Notes: generated by a model not told the origin, from the sequence alone. 41,857 bases of DNA from DATNFP01 sp035606335 (GCA_035606335.1 DATNFP010000158.1:1-41857); one strand, 5' to 3'. Counted from the first letter of the stretch, positions 8,785-17,096 are shown. Numbers and translations are program-made.

Positions 8785-9462
8785 ATGCATGTTTTTTTGA
8801 ACTACTTGTTATATTGTTCAATAATTTCCATCCCTTTGTCCGCAATTGTCGGTATATACTCATGGAGATATCTTACTCTGCCATTTAAACTGATTTTTTT
8901 TCAAATCATTTGTGCCTCATTTGCAGATATCACTGGAAGAATTTTAGAAATTTATCTAAACAACAACATTTTTTTATATAATGCTTATCTGTTTATAGAA
9001 TTATGGTTGGTAGGTCTGGCCGGCTGGTATATGATTAGAAATAAAACATATCAAAAATGGCTAATGGCTTTTTTGATTATTTGTACTGTAGTAGCCATCG
9101 TTAGTATATCCATAACCGGCATAAAAGTTTTTGCAAATTGGGCTTTTTTAATGGAATGTTTATTATTGACTATCACATATCTTGGTATACTAATAAACTT
9201 ATTAATTTCTAATAAAGGAAACATTACAAAAGAGCCTGTTTTTTGGCTCTGTATCGGCATAATCACTTATTTTGGTTGTAATGTTCCGCTATTTGGAATG
9301 CTGAATTATTTAGTTGAATATCACCCTCTTTTAGGAAATTATATTTACAGAATTGATCACGTGCTGTGTATAATACGCTATTCATTTGTTGCAGTTGGAT
9401 TTCTTTCCTGTCGTAAACACATTTTTACTTCAAAGTTGATAACTAATTATGAGCGACCATGA
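8785..9462 (+). CDS. Polytopic membrane protein linked to a two-component system
   Basis: I place the start at the ATG at 8785 (about 225 residues); an upstream in-frame TTG at 8776 would add three residues and is less likely. The protein is almost entirely hydrophobic, with about six or seven membrane-spanning segments separated by short loops and no recognisable enzymatic motif. Its stop overlaps the start of the histidine kinase by 14 bases, so translation is coupled. The inferred role is an integral-membrane sensor or partner for the adjacent kinase, which itself has only one helix and no sensory domain. The family is not identified. Confidence 0.82.
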   Translation: MHVFLNYLLYCSIISIPLSAIVGIYSWRYLTLPFKLIFFQIICASFADITGRILEIYLNNNIFLYNAYLFIELWLVGLAGWYMIRNKTYQKWLMAFLIICTVVAIVSISITGIKVFANWAFLMECLLLTITYLGILINLLISNKGNITKEPVFWLCIGIITYFGCNVPLFGMLNYLVEYHPLLGNYIYRIDHVLCIIRYSFVAVGFLSCRKHIFTSKLITNYERP

Positions 9463-10228
9463 CATTGTTTTTATGGTGGCGTTTACAACGCTAATTATAC
9501 TATTGTTGATTGCAGGCGTTGTAATAACCATATTTGTTGCTAACAAGCAAAGGTTGCAACAGAATATGAAACTAGCACAAATGCAACTGGATTACCAAAA
9601 GGAATTGCGTGTGGTTGAGAATGAAGTACAGGAACAAGTGCTAACCAATATTTCAAGAGAATTACATGACAATATTGGCCAACTGCTTACAGTAATGCGA
9701 TTCCAACTCGAGCAGAAAAAGTTAGATGCGCCTGAAATGGAGCAAATACTCAAGCCAATGGATGAGACACTTACTGATACCATGCAGCAGGTTCGTTTAT
9801 TGGGTCGTAGTTTGAATAGTGATTTATTAGAACAAAACGGTTTGCTTCATACGATAAACCAGGAGGTAAACAGATTGTTGCAATTCAACCACCTGAAAAT
9901 TCATTGGAAGAATGATGATACGGAGCCAGTCCTGAATAAAGATCAACGCCTTATGTCATTTCGTATTTTTCAGGAGATACTCAATAATATGCTAAAGCAT
10001 GCCAATGCAAAGAATATAAGTATTGTATTGCAGGGAAAAGAAGACTTTAAAATGGTTGTAGAAGATGATGGCAAGGGTTTCGATGTGTCCCAAACAATGC
10101 AAACTGGCAGCGGGTCAGGCTTAAGAAATATAGTAAAAAGAGCAGCTTTAGCTAATTTAGATTGTCAGATAAGCGCAGCAATAGGGAAAGGCAGTATCTT
10201 TACTTTACAGCAGGTTGCATCTCAATAA
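9449..10228 (+). CDS. Sensor histidine kinase, NarL-partner (HisKA_3) type
   Basis: In this 259-residue kinase, residues 8-30 form one membrane helix, followed by a coiled-coil-like stretch and the dimerisation/phosphoacceptor segment with His73 in SRELHDNIGQLL. The HATPase_c domain follows, with the N-box QEILNNMLKHANAKNI, the G1 box DDGKGF and a Gly-rich G2 box GSGSGLRNI. There is no periplasmic or PAS sensor domain, so the signal probably comes from the overlapping membrane protein upstream. The response regulator gene begins 17 bases after the stop. This order fits a complete two-component cassette. Confidence 0.93.
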   Translation: MSDHDIVFMVAFTTLIILLLIAGVVITIFVANKQRLQQNMKLAQMQLDYQKELRVVENEVQEQVLTNISRELHDNIGQLLTVMRFQLEQKKLDAPEMEQILKPMDETLTDTMQQVRLLGRSLNSDLLEQNGLLHTINQEVNRLLQFNHLKIHWKNDDTEPVLNKDQRLMSFRIFQEILNNMLKHANAKNISIVLQGKEDFKMVVEDDGKGFDVSQTMQTGSGSGLRNIVKRAALANLDCQISAAIGKGSIFTLQQVASQ

Positions 10229-10245
10229 CAAAAACAGCGCTTAAA

Positions 10246-10920
10246 ATGTCAACGCACTATTCCATCATTCTTGTTGATGACCACATAGTGGTTCGTAGCG
10301 GGCTGAAGGAACTTATAGAAAGAACAGGAAATTATATTGTAAAGCATCAGTTTGGAAATGGTCAGGAATTAATAGATAGCATTCCCTTTAGTGAACAGCC
10401 TGATCTTATAATAATGGATTTGAATATGCCTGTGATGGATGGTAAACAAACTGCAGAGTGGCTTAAGCAAAATAATATTCCATACCCGGTACTTATTTTA
10501 ACTATTGATACAACAGACAGAACTATAATTGAGCTTTTTAAGCTTGGTGTAAGAGGGTATTTGTCTAAAAGCTGTACTGCAAGTGTTTTGAAAAAAGCTA
10601 TTGATGACGTATTGAATACAGGTTATTATCATAGCGAATTGCTAACCCGGGCATTAATGACCGACGGCTCAAAACAGACAGAGGATGATAAGGAGGAAAT
10701 AATGAATCAGCTCTCTGAAAAAGAAATGACCTTTCTTAAATATGTCTGTGATGAGAAAGAGTATACATACGAGCAAATAGCTGATATGATGGGCGTGCAT
10801 CGTCGTACTGTAGATGGTTATCGTGAAAGCATATTCAATAAGTTCAATATTAAATCCAAATCTGGATTAGTATTATTTGCTATTAAATATCACATAATAG
10901 AGGTTCCTGCCAGGATGTAA
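10246..10920 (+). CDS. Response regulator, NarL/FixJ (LuxR HTH) family
   Basis: The start is the ATG at 10246, giving 224 residues. The frame is open further upstream to a TTG at 10162 inside the kinase gene, but the receiver fold begins right after the ATG. The receiver has the acidic pair DD at 11-12, phosphoacceptor Asp58 in LIIMDLNMPVMDG, the conserved Thr/Ser region LTIDTTD and Lys in YLSKSC. The C-terminal output domain is a LuxR-type HTH (EKEMTFLKYVCDE, IADMMGVHRRTVDGYRESIF). It is the cognate regulator of the kinase just upstream. The target genes are unknown; the unknown gene at 7981 is one candidate. Confidence 0.93.
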   Translation: MSTHYSIILVDDHIVVRSGLKELIERTGNYIVKHQFGNGQELIDSIPFSEQPDLIIMDLNMPVMDGKQTAEWLKQNNIPYPVLILTIDTTDRTIIELFKLGVRGYLSKSCTASVLKKAIDDVLNTGYYHSELLTRALMTDGSKQTEDDKEEIMNQLSEKEMTFLKYVCDEKEYTYEQIADMMGVHRRTVDGYRESIFNKFNIKSKSGLVLFAIKYHIIEVPARM

Positions 10921-11067
10921 TTATTAGGCTTTTATTAGAGATCGGTGTGTTTGGATGATATGGCATGGATATTGTTGCAAATTAAATTTATTGTGTCTGA
11001 CTGGGAAGGAAGGGCAGATGTTATTTACTCTTCCTGAGTATGTGATAATTATTAAAGCGGATGCAAG

Positions 11068-11337
11068 ATGATAAAGTACAAAATAGACGGGCATGAAGTA
11101 GATAAAACTACTTTTGAAAAATTTCATCCCGATCTCAGTATCCTGGAATTGTGGGAAAACGCAATTGAAGCACAAAAGGAAGAAATAGATAATTTAAATG
11201 TTACTATTATTCTTAAGCTAATTAATGGTAGATTTAAAGTGCTGACCGACACCTTCTTATTATTTAAGTTAATTGATGAAATAAACAAAGTTAACGCACA
11301 AAAGCATGCACATAGTAAGCTTGTGCTTTTCGAATAA
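11068..11337 (+). CDS. Small protein of unknown function
   Basis: This is an 89-residue ORF with ATG start, in a gap between the response regulator and the convergent NHEJ operon. It is not the shadow of another gene. The product is acidic/basic mixed, probably helical, with no signal peptide, membrane helix or known motif. It ends 6 bases before the stop of the polymerase gene on the other strand. It is plausible as a real gene because of its clean placement, but there is no homology evidence. Confidence 0.55.
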   Translation: MIKYKIDGHEVDKTTFEKFHPDLSILELWENAIEAQKEEIDNLNVTIILKLINGRFKVLTDTFLLFKLIDEINKVNAQKHAHSKLVLFE

Positions 11338-11343
11338 TCCCCA

Positions 11344-12255
11344 TTATTCCTCTAACTTTTTTATACATTTTACCATATCTATACCGCTTTTAAGCACACC
11401 TGCAAATAGGTCGCCCTTTTTTTCTATTCGCTTGATAGTGTTTTTGATATTAAAGCTTTTAGGATCAAGTCCCTTTTTTATTTCTTTCCATTCTAATGGA
11501 GTAGATACAGGTGCTTTTGTTTTAGGGCGCAGGCTATATACGGAGCATAAAGTTTGTCCACGCCTGTTTTGCAGATAGTCTATATATATATGATTCTTGC
11601 CTCTTTTGCTTAATGTTCTTTCCAGGCTTGTAAAATTGGGTAATTGTTCTTGAGCAAGGGTTGCTACGAGATGCGCAAAATCTTTTGCTTGATCATAATG
11701 GTATTTGGCGTTAAGTGGAACATACACGTGTAGCCCAGTGGCGCCTGAGGTTTTGCAATAACAATCTGCCCCGGCTTTATCTAATATTTCTTTTATCACT
11801 AGTGCTGTTTCTACCACCTGGTCGAACGTATTATTTTCCGAAGGGTCTATATCCATGATTAAATAATCCGGGTTATCTAGGTTTTGAGTGCGTGAGTTCC
11901 AGGGGTTCAGCTCTATACAGCCAAGGTTAGCAAGATAGAGTAATGTAGGTTTATTGTTGCATACAATGTAGTTGATATCCTTGTTGGCGCTATCCGACCA
12001 AATTAATTGCTTGTCAACCCAATCTGGGGCAGAACCTCCGGTGTCTTTATGAAAGAAACCCTCATCTCTTATCCCATTCGGATTGCGTCTTAATGACTGC
12101 GGACGACCTTTTAAATAAGGTATTATGTATTTGTATACACTTGTGTAATAGGCTACCACATCACCTTTAGTATATCCCTCATCCGGCCAGAAGACCTTAT
12201 CGAGGTTTGAAAAGGCTATTTCTTTACCATTGACTTTTTTGATGTTTTCTTCCAT
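11344..12255 (-). CDS. ligD (POL part): NHEJ DNA polymerase/primase (LigD POL domain, stand-alone ORF)
   Basis: The 303-residue protein corresponds to the archaeo-eukaryotic primase-like POL domain of LigD, which adds nucleotides, preferably ribonucleotides, at broken DNA ends. The catalytic acidic residues are Asp135 and Asp137 in LIMDIDPS and Asp226 in IYIDYLQN; the SGATGLH motif (His176) forms the nucleotide site. The N-terminus VNGKEIAFSNLDKVFWPDEGYTKGD is the usual POL start seen inside fused LigD proteins. The ORF starts at the ATG at 12255, overlapping the ligase gene by 40 bases in the -1 frame relative to it. It is the last gene of the ku-PE-LIG-POL operon. It could be made alone or as a frameshift fusion. 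Confidence 0.93.
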   Translation of the reverse strand: MEENIKKVNGKEIAFSNLDKVFWPDEGYTKGDVVAYYTSVYKYIIPYLKGRPQSLRRNPNGIRDEGFFHKDTGGSAPDWVDKQLIWSDSANKDINYIVCNNKPTLLYLANLGCIELNPWNSRTQNLDNPDYLIMDIDPSENNTFDQVVETALVIKEILDKAGADCYCKTSGATGLHVYVPLNAKYHYDQAKDFAHLVATLAQEQLPNFTSLERTLSKRGKNHIYIDYLQNRRGQTLCSVYSLRPKTKAPVSTPLEWKEIKKGLDPKSFNIKNTIKRIEKKGDLFAGVLKSGIDMVKCIKKLEE

Positions 12256-13268
12256 GATTCAGTTTTGCTTTTATTCTGTATTTTTTTCGAAACATGTTTT
12301 GAAGCGTCAGTATCTGGTTTTACTTCTTTAGCGGATTTATCTATGCGTAAACCCATAAATACGGGATGTCTTCTGTTGCCCTCAGAGGTAATTTCAGTAA
12401 ATTTTAAGTTACAAACCAGTTCTGGCTTTACCCAGGTGACTGGCATGTTTACTTTTACTTTACTATCAAAAGGGGATTTATCTGTAATTAAAGACTGAAG
12501 TTTCTCATAAACATCTTTAAGCGTTTTCTGATCGAAGCCGGTACCTGTATGTCCTATATAAGTAAGTTTTTTTCCTTGATACGTGCCCAGCACCAAAGCC
12601 CCAAAGTATTTTCTGCCACCACGAGGTTCTGTATAGCCTACAATAACAGCCTCGTCAGTAAGCATATGCTTTACCTTCAGCCAGTCTGATGTGCGACTGC
12701 CTTCGGTATATTTGCTGTCTGCTCTTTTGGCTATCATTCCTTCCAGCCCTTGTTTTTTTACGGCTTTAAAAAAATCATTGCCATTTGCTTCTACATGGTC
12801 GCAATATTTGATAAAATCATTTTCAGGCAACAAGTCTTTTAATATTTGTTTCCTTTCCAGCAGGGTTTTGCTTTCAATTGATTTGCCATTTACCTGCAGA
12901 CAATCGAATACATAGTAGGCAAGAGGTATAGAGTTATCCTGTTCATATTTTTGCAACAGTTGGAAAGATGGCATCCCATCTTTGTCAAATGCTACAATCT
13001 CTCCATCCAATATCATATTTTTTTTGATTGATTTAAGAGCTTCAAAAATTACCGGGTATTTATTGCTAAACGACAATCCATTTCGTGAATAAAGACGCAT
13101 ATCCTTTTTGTTGATTTCCGCTATGGCGCGATAGCCATCCCACTTTATTTCAAATATCCAGTCAGGACTGTCAAAAGGTTTGTCATACAGTTTTGCCAGC
13201 ATTGGCTTAATATAATCCTTGAATTTACTTTCTGTAGAGTCCGAAATAAGAAGTATTGATTTGGCCAC
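12216..13268 (-). CDS. ligD (LIG part): NHEJ ATP-dependent DNA ligase (LigD LIG domain, stand-alone ORF)
   Basis: The 350-residue ligase has nucleotidyltransferase motif I FEIKWDGYR with adenylated Lys42, motif III ILDGEIVAFD, motif IV EGMIAKR, motif V DWLKVK, and an OB-fold with FGALVLGTYQG and RHPVFMGLR. It seals ends in Ku-dependent end joining. The start is a GTG at 13268 whose G is also the last base of the preceding TAG stop, so initiation depends on coupling to the PE gene or on frameshifting. The C-terminal ~40 residues are a Lys/Ser-rich tail resembling the linker to POL in fused LigD. In Pseudomonas-type LigD the order PE-LIG-POL is the same but in one polypeptide. Confidence 0.94.
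   Translation of the reverse strand: MAKSILLISDSTESKFKDYIKPMLAKLYDKPFDSPDWIFEIKWDGYRAIAEINKKDMRLYSRNGLSFSNKYPVIFEALKSIKKNMILDGEIVAFDKDGMPSFQLLQKYEQDNSIPLAYYVFDCLQVNGKSIESKTLLERKQILKDLLPENDFIKYCDHVEANGNDFFKAVKKQGLEGMIAKRADSKYTEGSRTSDWLKVKHMLTDEAVIVGYTEPRGGRKYFGALVLGTYQGKKLTYIGHTGTGFDQKTLKDVYEKLQSLITDKSPFDSKVKVNMPVTWVKPELVCNLKFTEITSEGNRRHPVFMGLRIDKSAKEVKPDTDASKHVSKKIQNKSKTESWKKTSKKSMVKK
12234..12240 (-). promoter_or_regulatory. A_AAA_AAG heptamer at the LIG/POL overlap
   Basis: Read on the minus strand, the ligase frame passes ACA TCA AAA AAG TCA, which contains A_AAA_AAG in the phase used by dnaX-type -1 frameshift sites. It lies inside the 40-base overlap, just after the POL ATG. A -1 shift here leads into KVNGKEIAF of the POL ORF. 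No strong downstream hairpin is seen. Lys codon pairs make this heptamer common in AT-rich genes, so function is unproven. Confidence 0.4.
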
Positions 13269-13864
13269 TACTTTTTTTTTATAGTTTTCTTAGCAATACG
13301 CTGTGCCGTATAAGCTAGTGAGCTTTTTTTGGCGTAATCCTCGCTATCGTATTCTTCATCGGTGGCATATTTGTCTCTATGCTTAATTAATAACCAGGTC
13401 TTTTCATTTTGCTTCATGTTCACCAGGGCGAAATCACCTTTTAGCTTTTTACCATGCAAACGGAATTTGATGTTTCCTTCTTTAAGATGCTTTGCAAATT
13501 CTGTAGGTGTAATTATATTGGCATTTTCATCGATTGGTTCGTATGTTCCGTGATCCCAAACATCTACATGGCCTGCTCCATAATTGCCTGCCGGAATATC
13601 TCCCTCAAATGTTGCATAATCAATCGGGTGATCTTCTACCATCATTGCCAATCGTTTGTCTTTTGGATTTAGCGATGGCCCTTTAGGTACTGCCCAACTC
13701 TTAAGAACGCCATTAAGCTCTAACCTGAAATCGTAGTGAAGGCGCGAAGCATGATGACGCTGTATGGTAAAGATCAGCTTCTTATCATTATTTATCTTCG
13801 ATTTTCCCTCAGGCTCTGGAGTATCCTTAAAACTTCGTTTCTGTTTATATTTTGCTAAACTCAT
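13268..13864 (-). CDS. ligD (PE part): NHEJ 3'-phosphoesterase (LigD PE domain, stand-alone ORF)
   Basis: The 198-residue protein is the PE nuclease domain that trims 3'-phosphate or 3'-ribonucleoside ends. Residues matching the Pseudomonas LigD PE active site appear with constant spacing: His37, His43, Asp45, Arg47 (RHHASRLHYDFR) and His79, Tyr83 (EDHPIDYATF). The segment GDIPAGNYGAGHVDVWDHGTY is diagnostic. The start ATG overlaps the ku stop by 4 bases (ATGA). The gene ends in three Lys codons within an A9 run directly followed by TAG, and the ligase ORF lies in the -1 frame. Confidence 0.94.
   Translation of the reverse strand: MSLAKYKQKRSFKDTPEPEGKSKINNDKKLIFTIQRHHASRLHYDFRLELNGVLKSWAVPKGPSLNPKDKRLAMMVEDHPIDYATFEGDIPAGNYGAGHVDVWDHGTYEPIDENANIITPTEFAKHLKEGNIKFRLHGKKLKGDFALVNMKQNEKTWLLIKHRDKYATDEEYDSEDYAKKSSLAYTAQRIAKKTIKKK
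13271..13277 (-). promoter_or_regulatory. A_AAA_AAG heptamer in an A9 run at the PE/LIG junction
   Basis: On the minus strand the PE frame ends ATA AAA AAA AAG TAG. The last seven bases before the stop form an in-phase A_AAA_AAG. A -1 shift reads through as GTA GTG GCC and joins the ligase ORF in frame. The A9 run (plus-strand T9 at 13272-13280) could also support transcriptional slippage, or be a sequencing error point. Confidence 0.5.
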
Positions 13865-14640
13865 GATGCTTTCTTCTTTTTTGTTTCAAGGCTGGCTTTA
13901 AGTTGAGACATAAGGTCTTTGCTCTTGTTATGTACAATTTTGAATTGGGGTTTGGCTATAGCCTTGCCTTTTGCCTTTTTTTCTATTAGATCCATGAGTT
14001 CTGCGTCGTAAGTGTCTTTGTATTTGGAAATAGAGAACTTTTTAGGTGTGAGTTGATTGATAAGCGATACAGCCATTTTTAATTCAGCAGGTTTTACGTT
14101 TGTCGCTTTGGGGATATTGAGATCTGCGTAGCTTCTTATCTCCTCCGGGAATCTTATTTTTAATAATAATATCATGTCTTCCTGGCTTTTTAGCAAGCAT
14201 AGATTTTCTTTTGAGCGCATTACATAAGTTCCTATGGCCACCTTACCTGTTTCTTTTAATGCCTGTCTCAATAATTCATAAGCTCTTTCTCCACCTTTTG
14301 AGGGCTCCAAATAATATGGAGTATCATAATAAGTAACATCAATTTTATCTGCCTCTACAAATTGGTCTATTTCTATGGTCTTGCTTTTTTTGGGGCTGGC
14401 TTTTTCAAAGTCTTCATCGGATAATACAACGTATTTATCGTTGTATTTATACCCTTTCACAATATCTCCCCATGGAACTTCTTTGCCTGTATTCTGATTG
14501 ATACGGGCATATCGAATATTAGCATGATCATGCTTATCAAGCATGTCAAGATCAAGTTTGCTATCCTCAGTAGCGCTAAATATCCTCACTGGTATATTTA
14601 CCAACCCGAAACCTATTGAACCTGACCATATTGCGCGCAT
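13861..14640 (-). CDS. ku: Ku protein, bacterial NHEJ end-binding factor
   Basis: I choose the ATG at 14640 (259 residues), because bacterial Ku begins MRAIWSGSIGFGLVNIPV; the frame extends 21 codons further upstream to 14703 but that extension has no family support. The protein is the single-domain Ku core, with the IRYARINQNTGKEV, YLEPSKGGERAYELLRQAL and GKVAIGTYVMRSKENLCLL segments, and a Lys-rich C-terminal tail. It binds broken DNA ends as a homodimer ring and recruits LigD functions. It is the first gene of the four-gene NHEJ operon and overlaps the PE gene by 4 bases. Confidence 0.95.
   Translation of the reverse strand: MRAIWSGSIGFGLVNIPVRIFSATEDSKLDLDMLDKHDHANIRYARINQNTGKEVPWGDIVKGYKYNDKYVVLSDEDFEKASPKKSKTIEIDQFVEADKIDVTYYDTPYYLEPSKGGERAYELLRQALKETGKVAIGTYVMRSKENLCLLKSQEDMILLLKIRFPEEIRSYADLNIPKATNVKPAELKMAVSLINQLTPKKFSISKYKDTYDAELMDLIEKKAKGKAIAKPQFKIVHNKSKDLMSQLKASLETKKKKAS
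13876..13882 (-). promoter_or_regulatory. A_AAA_AAG heptamer near the end of ku
   Basis: On the minus strand the ku frame reads ACA AAA AAG AAG AAA GCA TCA TGA, with an in-phase A_AAA_AAG five codons before the stop. A -1 shift would read EESIM and continue into the PE ORF. Ku and LigD are normally separate proteins, so this copy may simply reflect the Lys-rich tail; it serves as an internal caution for the other two sites. Confidence 0.25.
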
Positions 14641-14782
14641 ATAATTAGATTTAGATAAACTTATGTTGATAAAAAATATGCCCATAGCATTTAAATCAGC
14701 CACGGGGTTGATCTATAGCATATATAAAGATAAAGTTTATTATGTAAAGGCTGGATATTGATGTAGCTTTTTTTCTACAGCA

Positions 14783-15859
14783 TCATTTTACCTGCCTGCG
14801 ATATAGCACAAAGGCGACATAGCCGAATATTAGATTGGGGATCCAGACTGCAATTAGGGGATTAAGGCCGGCCTTTGTAGAAAATGTTGTGGAGAATTGC
14901 AGCAGCATAATGTATAATGCACTGATAAGAATACCAAGAGCCAGGTGCAGCCCACTTCCGCCACGGATTTTACGGCTCGCGATGCATGCGCCTATTATTA
15001 CCAGTATAAAAGCAGCAAAAGGCTGAGCTGTGCGCCTGTCTTTTTCGACATAATAGAAATTCAGGGTTTCACGGCCCCGCAACTTTTCCTTTGCTATATA
15101 CCTGAGAAGTTCTGGTGTAGTTAGCGCCTCTTTTATATCTTCATCTTCATCAAGATCTTTGGGAGTAAAAGAGGGATATTTTACGTATTCTTCAGGTAAA
15201 AAGGTCATTTTTTCTTTAAGGCCATCATTATAACGGATGACCACATTGTACAAATGCCATATTTTTTTTATACTGTCGTAAGAGACACGGTCTGCGAATA
15301 GCTTTTCCTGCATGTTAACACCATTTATTGTTTCCGCAGTAAAGTGAAATCCCATATTTGTACTGTAATCATAACTCTGCACGTATACATACAAATTCTT
15401 GGACAGTTTTAGATGCACATTGCGATCAGAAACAATCTGTGCACTATTTACATATCGGTTTTCGAATGCGAGTCGTTGTTTGTTAGCATTAGGTATTACC
15501 CAATGGTTGGCTATAAGCGATAGAATGCATAAAAAACTGCCACCTATGGCATATGGACGTAAAAAGCGCTGAAAGGAAACGCCGGAAGCGAGAATGGCTA
15601 TTATTTCAGATTTATACGCGATCTTGGATGTAAAGAAAATAGTAGCGATAAAAACAAATAATGGAAATAACAGCGCTGTAATGTGAGGGATAAAGTCTTT
15701 GTAATAGTTAAGTATTGCAGCCAATGGAGCTTTGCGGGACACAAATGCATCAACTTTTTCAGAGTAATCTATTACACAGGAAATAACAGCCAGTATTAAT
15801 ATGGCATAAAAAAAAGTACCCAGGAATTTTTTTATGATATACCAATCAAGTCTTTTCAT
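14783..15859 (-). CDS. lptG: LptF/LptG family lipopolysaccharide export permease
   Basis: The 358-residue protein has the YjgP/YjgQ layout: three N-terminal membrane helices (about residues 11-31, 52-73 and 100-121), a periplasmic beta-jellyroll-like region around 130-270, and three C-terminal helices from about 275. The start MKRLDWYIIKKFLGTFF is typical of LptG in Bacteroidota. It forms the inner-membrane part of the LptB2FG transporter that extracts LPS and passes it to the Lpt bridge. It lies 69 bases downstream of tgt on the same strand, a pairing I believe is common in the phylum, and probably shares its transcript. Confidence 0.88.
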   Translation of the reverse strand: MKRLDWYIIKKFLGTFFYAILILAVISCVIDYSEKVDAFVSRKAPLAAILNYYKDFIPHITALLFPLFVFIATIFFTSKIAYKSEIIAILASGVSFQRFLRPYAIGGSFLCILSLIANHWVIPNANKQRLAFENRYVNSAQIVSDRNVHLKLSKNLYVYVQSYDYSTNMGFHFTAETINGVNMQEKLFADRVSYDSIKKIWHLYNVVIRYNDGLKEKMTFLPEEYVKYPSFTPKDLDEDEDIKEALTTPELLRYIAKEKLRGRETLNFYYVEKDRRTAQPFAAFILVIIGACIASRKIRGGSGLHLALGILISALYIMLLQFSTTFSTKAGLNPLIAVWIPNLIFGYVAFVLYRRQVK

Positions 15860-15928
15860 ACTGTTTTAATCCGGTAGTCCAATTTTTTATAGTTATAACT
15901 CCCTTGCTTAAATGTAAGTTTGTATCAA

Positions 15929-17059
15929 TTATAATCTTTGCTGCAAAAGTGGTACCATTTCATTTTTCCATGAATGAAAATCACCCTGCAAAATATGTTT
16001 ACGGGCCTGTTTTACCAAATGCAGGTAAAAAGCCAGGTTTTGAATACTGGCAATTTGTAATCCCAATATTTCATTTGCTGCAAATAAATGTCTTAAATAT
16101 GCTTTGCTGTAATAAGTGCTTGTTTCATTATCCAGACCATCATCTATAGGAGTGAAGTCGGTAGCCCATTTCTTGTTTTTTATATTAATTACTCCTTTAG
16201 TGGTAAACAACGTACCATTCCTGCCATTACGCGTAGGCATTACACAATCGAACATATCTATCCCCAATGCAATATTTTCAAGAATATTCCAGGGAGTTCC
16301 TACACCCATCAGGTAGCGGGGTTTATCTATTGGTAAATGGTCGCAGCAAAGGGCACACATTTCATACATCATCTCCTCAGGTTCTCCTACAGATAATCCG
16401 CCTATAGCATTACCATCACATTCCATGGATCCAATAAATTCTGAAGACGCTTTTCGAAGATCTTTATAGGTACTGCCTTGCACTATTGGGAATAATGCTT
16501 GCCTGTAACCATATTTTGGTTCCGTATTATTCATTTGTTGTACACATCTTGCAAGCCAGCGATGGGTTAATTCCATTGATTTTTTGGCATATGCATATTC
16601 AGAAGGATAGGGTGGGCATTCATCGAAAGCCATTATAATGTCTGCACCTATGCTCCGTTGTATATCAATTACTCTTTCTGGCGTAAATAAGTGCTTAGAG
16701 CCATCTATATGCGATTGAAACAGGGCACCATCTTCCGTCAGTTTTCTATTGGCAGCTAATGAAAACACCTGGTAGCCGCCACTATCAGTGAGAATAGGCT
16801 TTTGCCAGCTATTAAATCTGTGTAAACCACCAGCCTGTTCTATTATATCAATACCTGGCCTTAAATATAAATGGTAGGTATTTCCTAATATAATTTCAGC
16901 TTTTATTTCCTCGTTCAGCTGCTTTTGTGTTACCGCTTTTACACTGCCCACTGTCCCCACAGGCATAAAAATCGGGGTCTCGATCACTCCGTGGTCTGTG
17001 GTGATGGTGCCTGCCCGGGCTTGAGATGAGTTGTCTTTTGCTAAGAGTTCAAATTCCAT
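15929..17059 (-). CDS. tgt: Queuine tRNA-ribosyltransferase (tRNA-guanine transglycosylase)
   Basis: The 376-residue enzyme exchanges guanine-34 of GUN-anticodon tRNAs for a queuosine precursor. Substrate-site motifs are present: TDSGGYQVFS with Asp92, GGLSVGEP, and the nucleophile Asp271 in GIDMFDCVMPTRNGRNG. The C-terminal zinc site CxCxxC...H of the E. coli and Zymomonas enzymes is not there: the corresponding stretch (about residues 307-325) reads IDDGLDNETSTYYSKAYLRH with no cysteine. I recall the same substitution in flavobacterial Tgt, so this is probably a phylum trait rather than decay. A queuosine-precursor transporter gene is found at 31114-31893 in the same window. Confidence 0.95.
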   Translation of the reverse strand: MEFELLAKDNSSQARAGTITTDHGVIETPIFMPVGTVGSVKAVTQKQLNEEIKAEIILGNTYHLYLRPGIDIIEQAGGLHRFNSWQKPILTDSGGYQVFSLAANRKLTEDGALFQSHIDGSKHLFTPERVIDIQRSIGADIIMAFDECPPYPSEYAYAKKSMELTHRWLARCVQQMNNTEPKYGYRQALFPIVQGSTYKDLRKASSEFIGSMECDGNAIGGLSVGEPEEMMYEMCALCCDHLPIDKPRYLMGVGTPWNILENIALGIDMFDCVMPTRNGRNGTLFTTKGVINIKNKKWATDFTPIDDGLDNETSTYYSKAYLRHLFAANEILGLQIASIQNLAFYLHLVKQARKHILQGDFHSWKNEMVPLLQQRL

Positions 17060-17096
17060 GTTCCCAAAAGGGTAGAAGATTGTTTATTTTGCGAAA

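Noticed and set aside
11344..13864. Calling ligD a pseudogene
   Set aside because: All three parts have complete catalytic motifs and intact frames with usable starts, and stand-alone versions of each domain are known. A broken gene is possible but not the best reading.
13861..14703. Longer Ku reading frame starting at 14703
   Set aside because: The 21 extra residues are not part of any Ku protein I know, while the internal ATG at 14640 begins exactly with the family start MRAIWSGSIGFGLVNIP.
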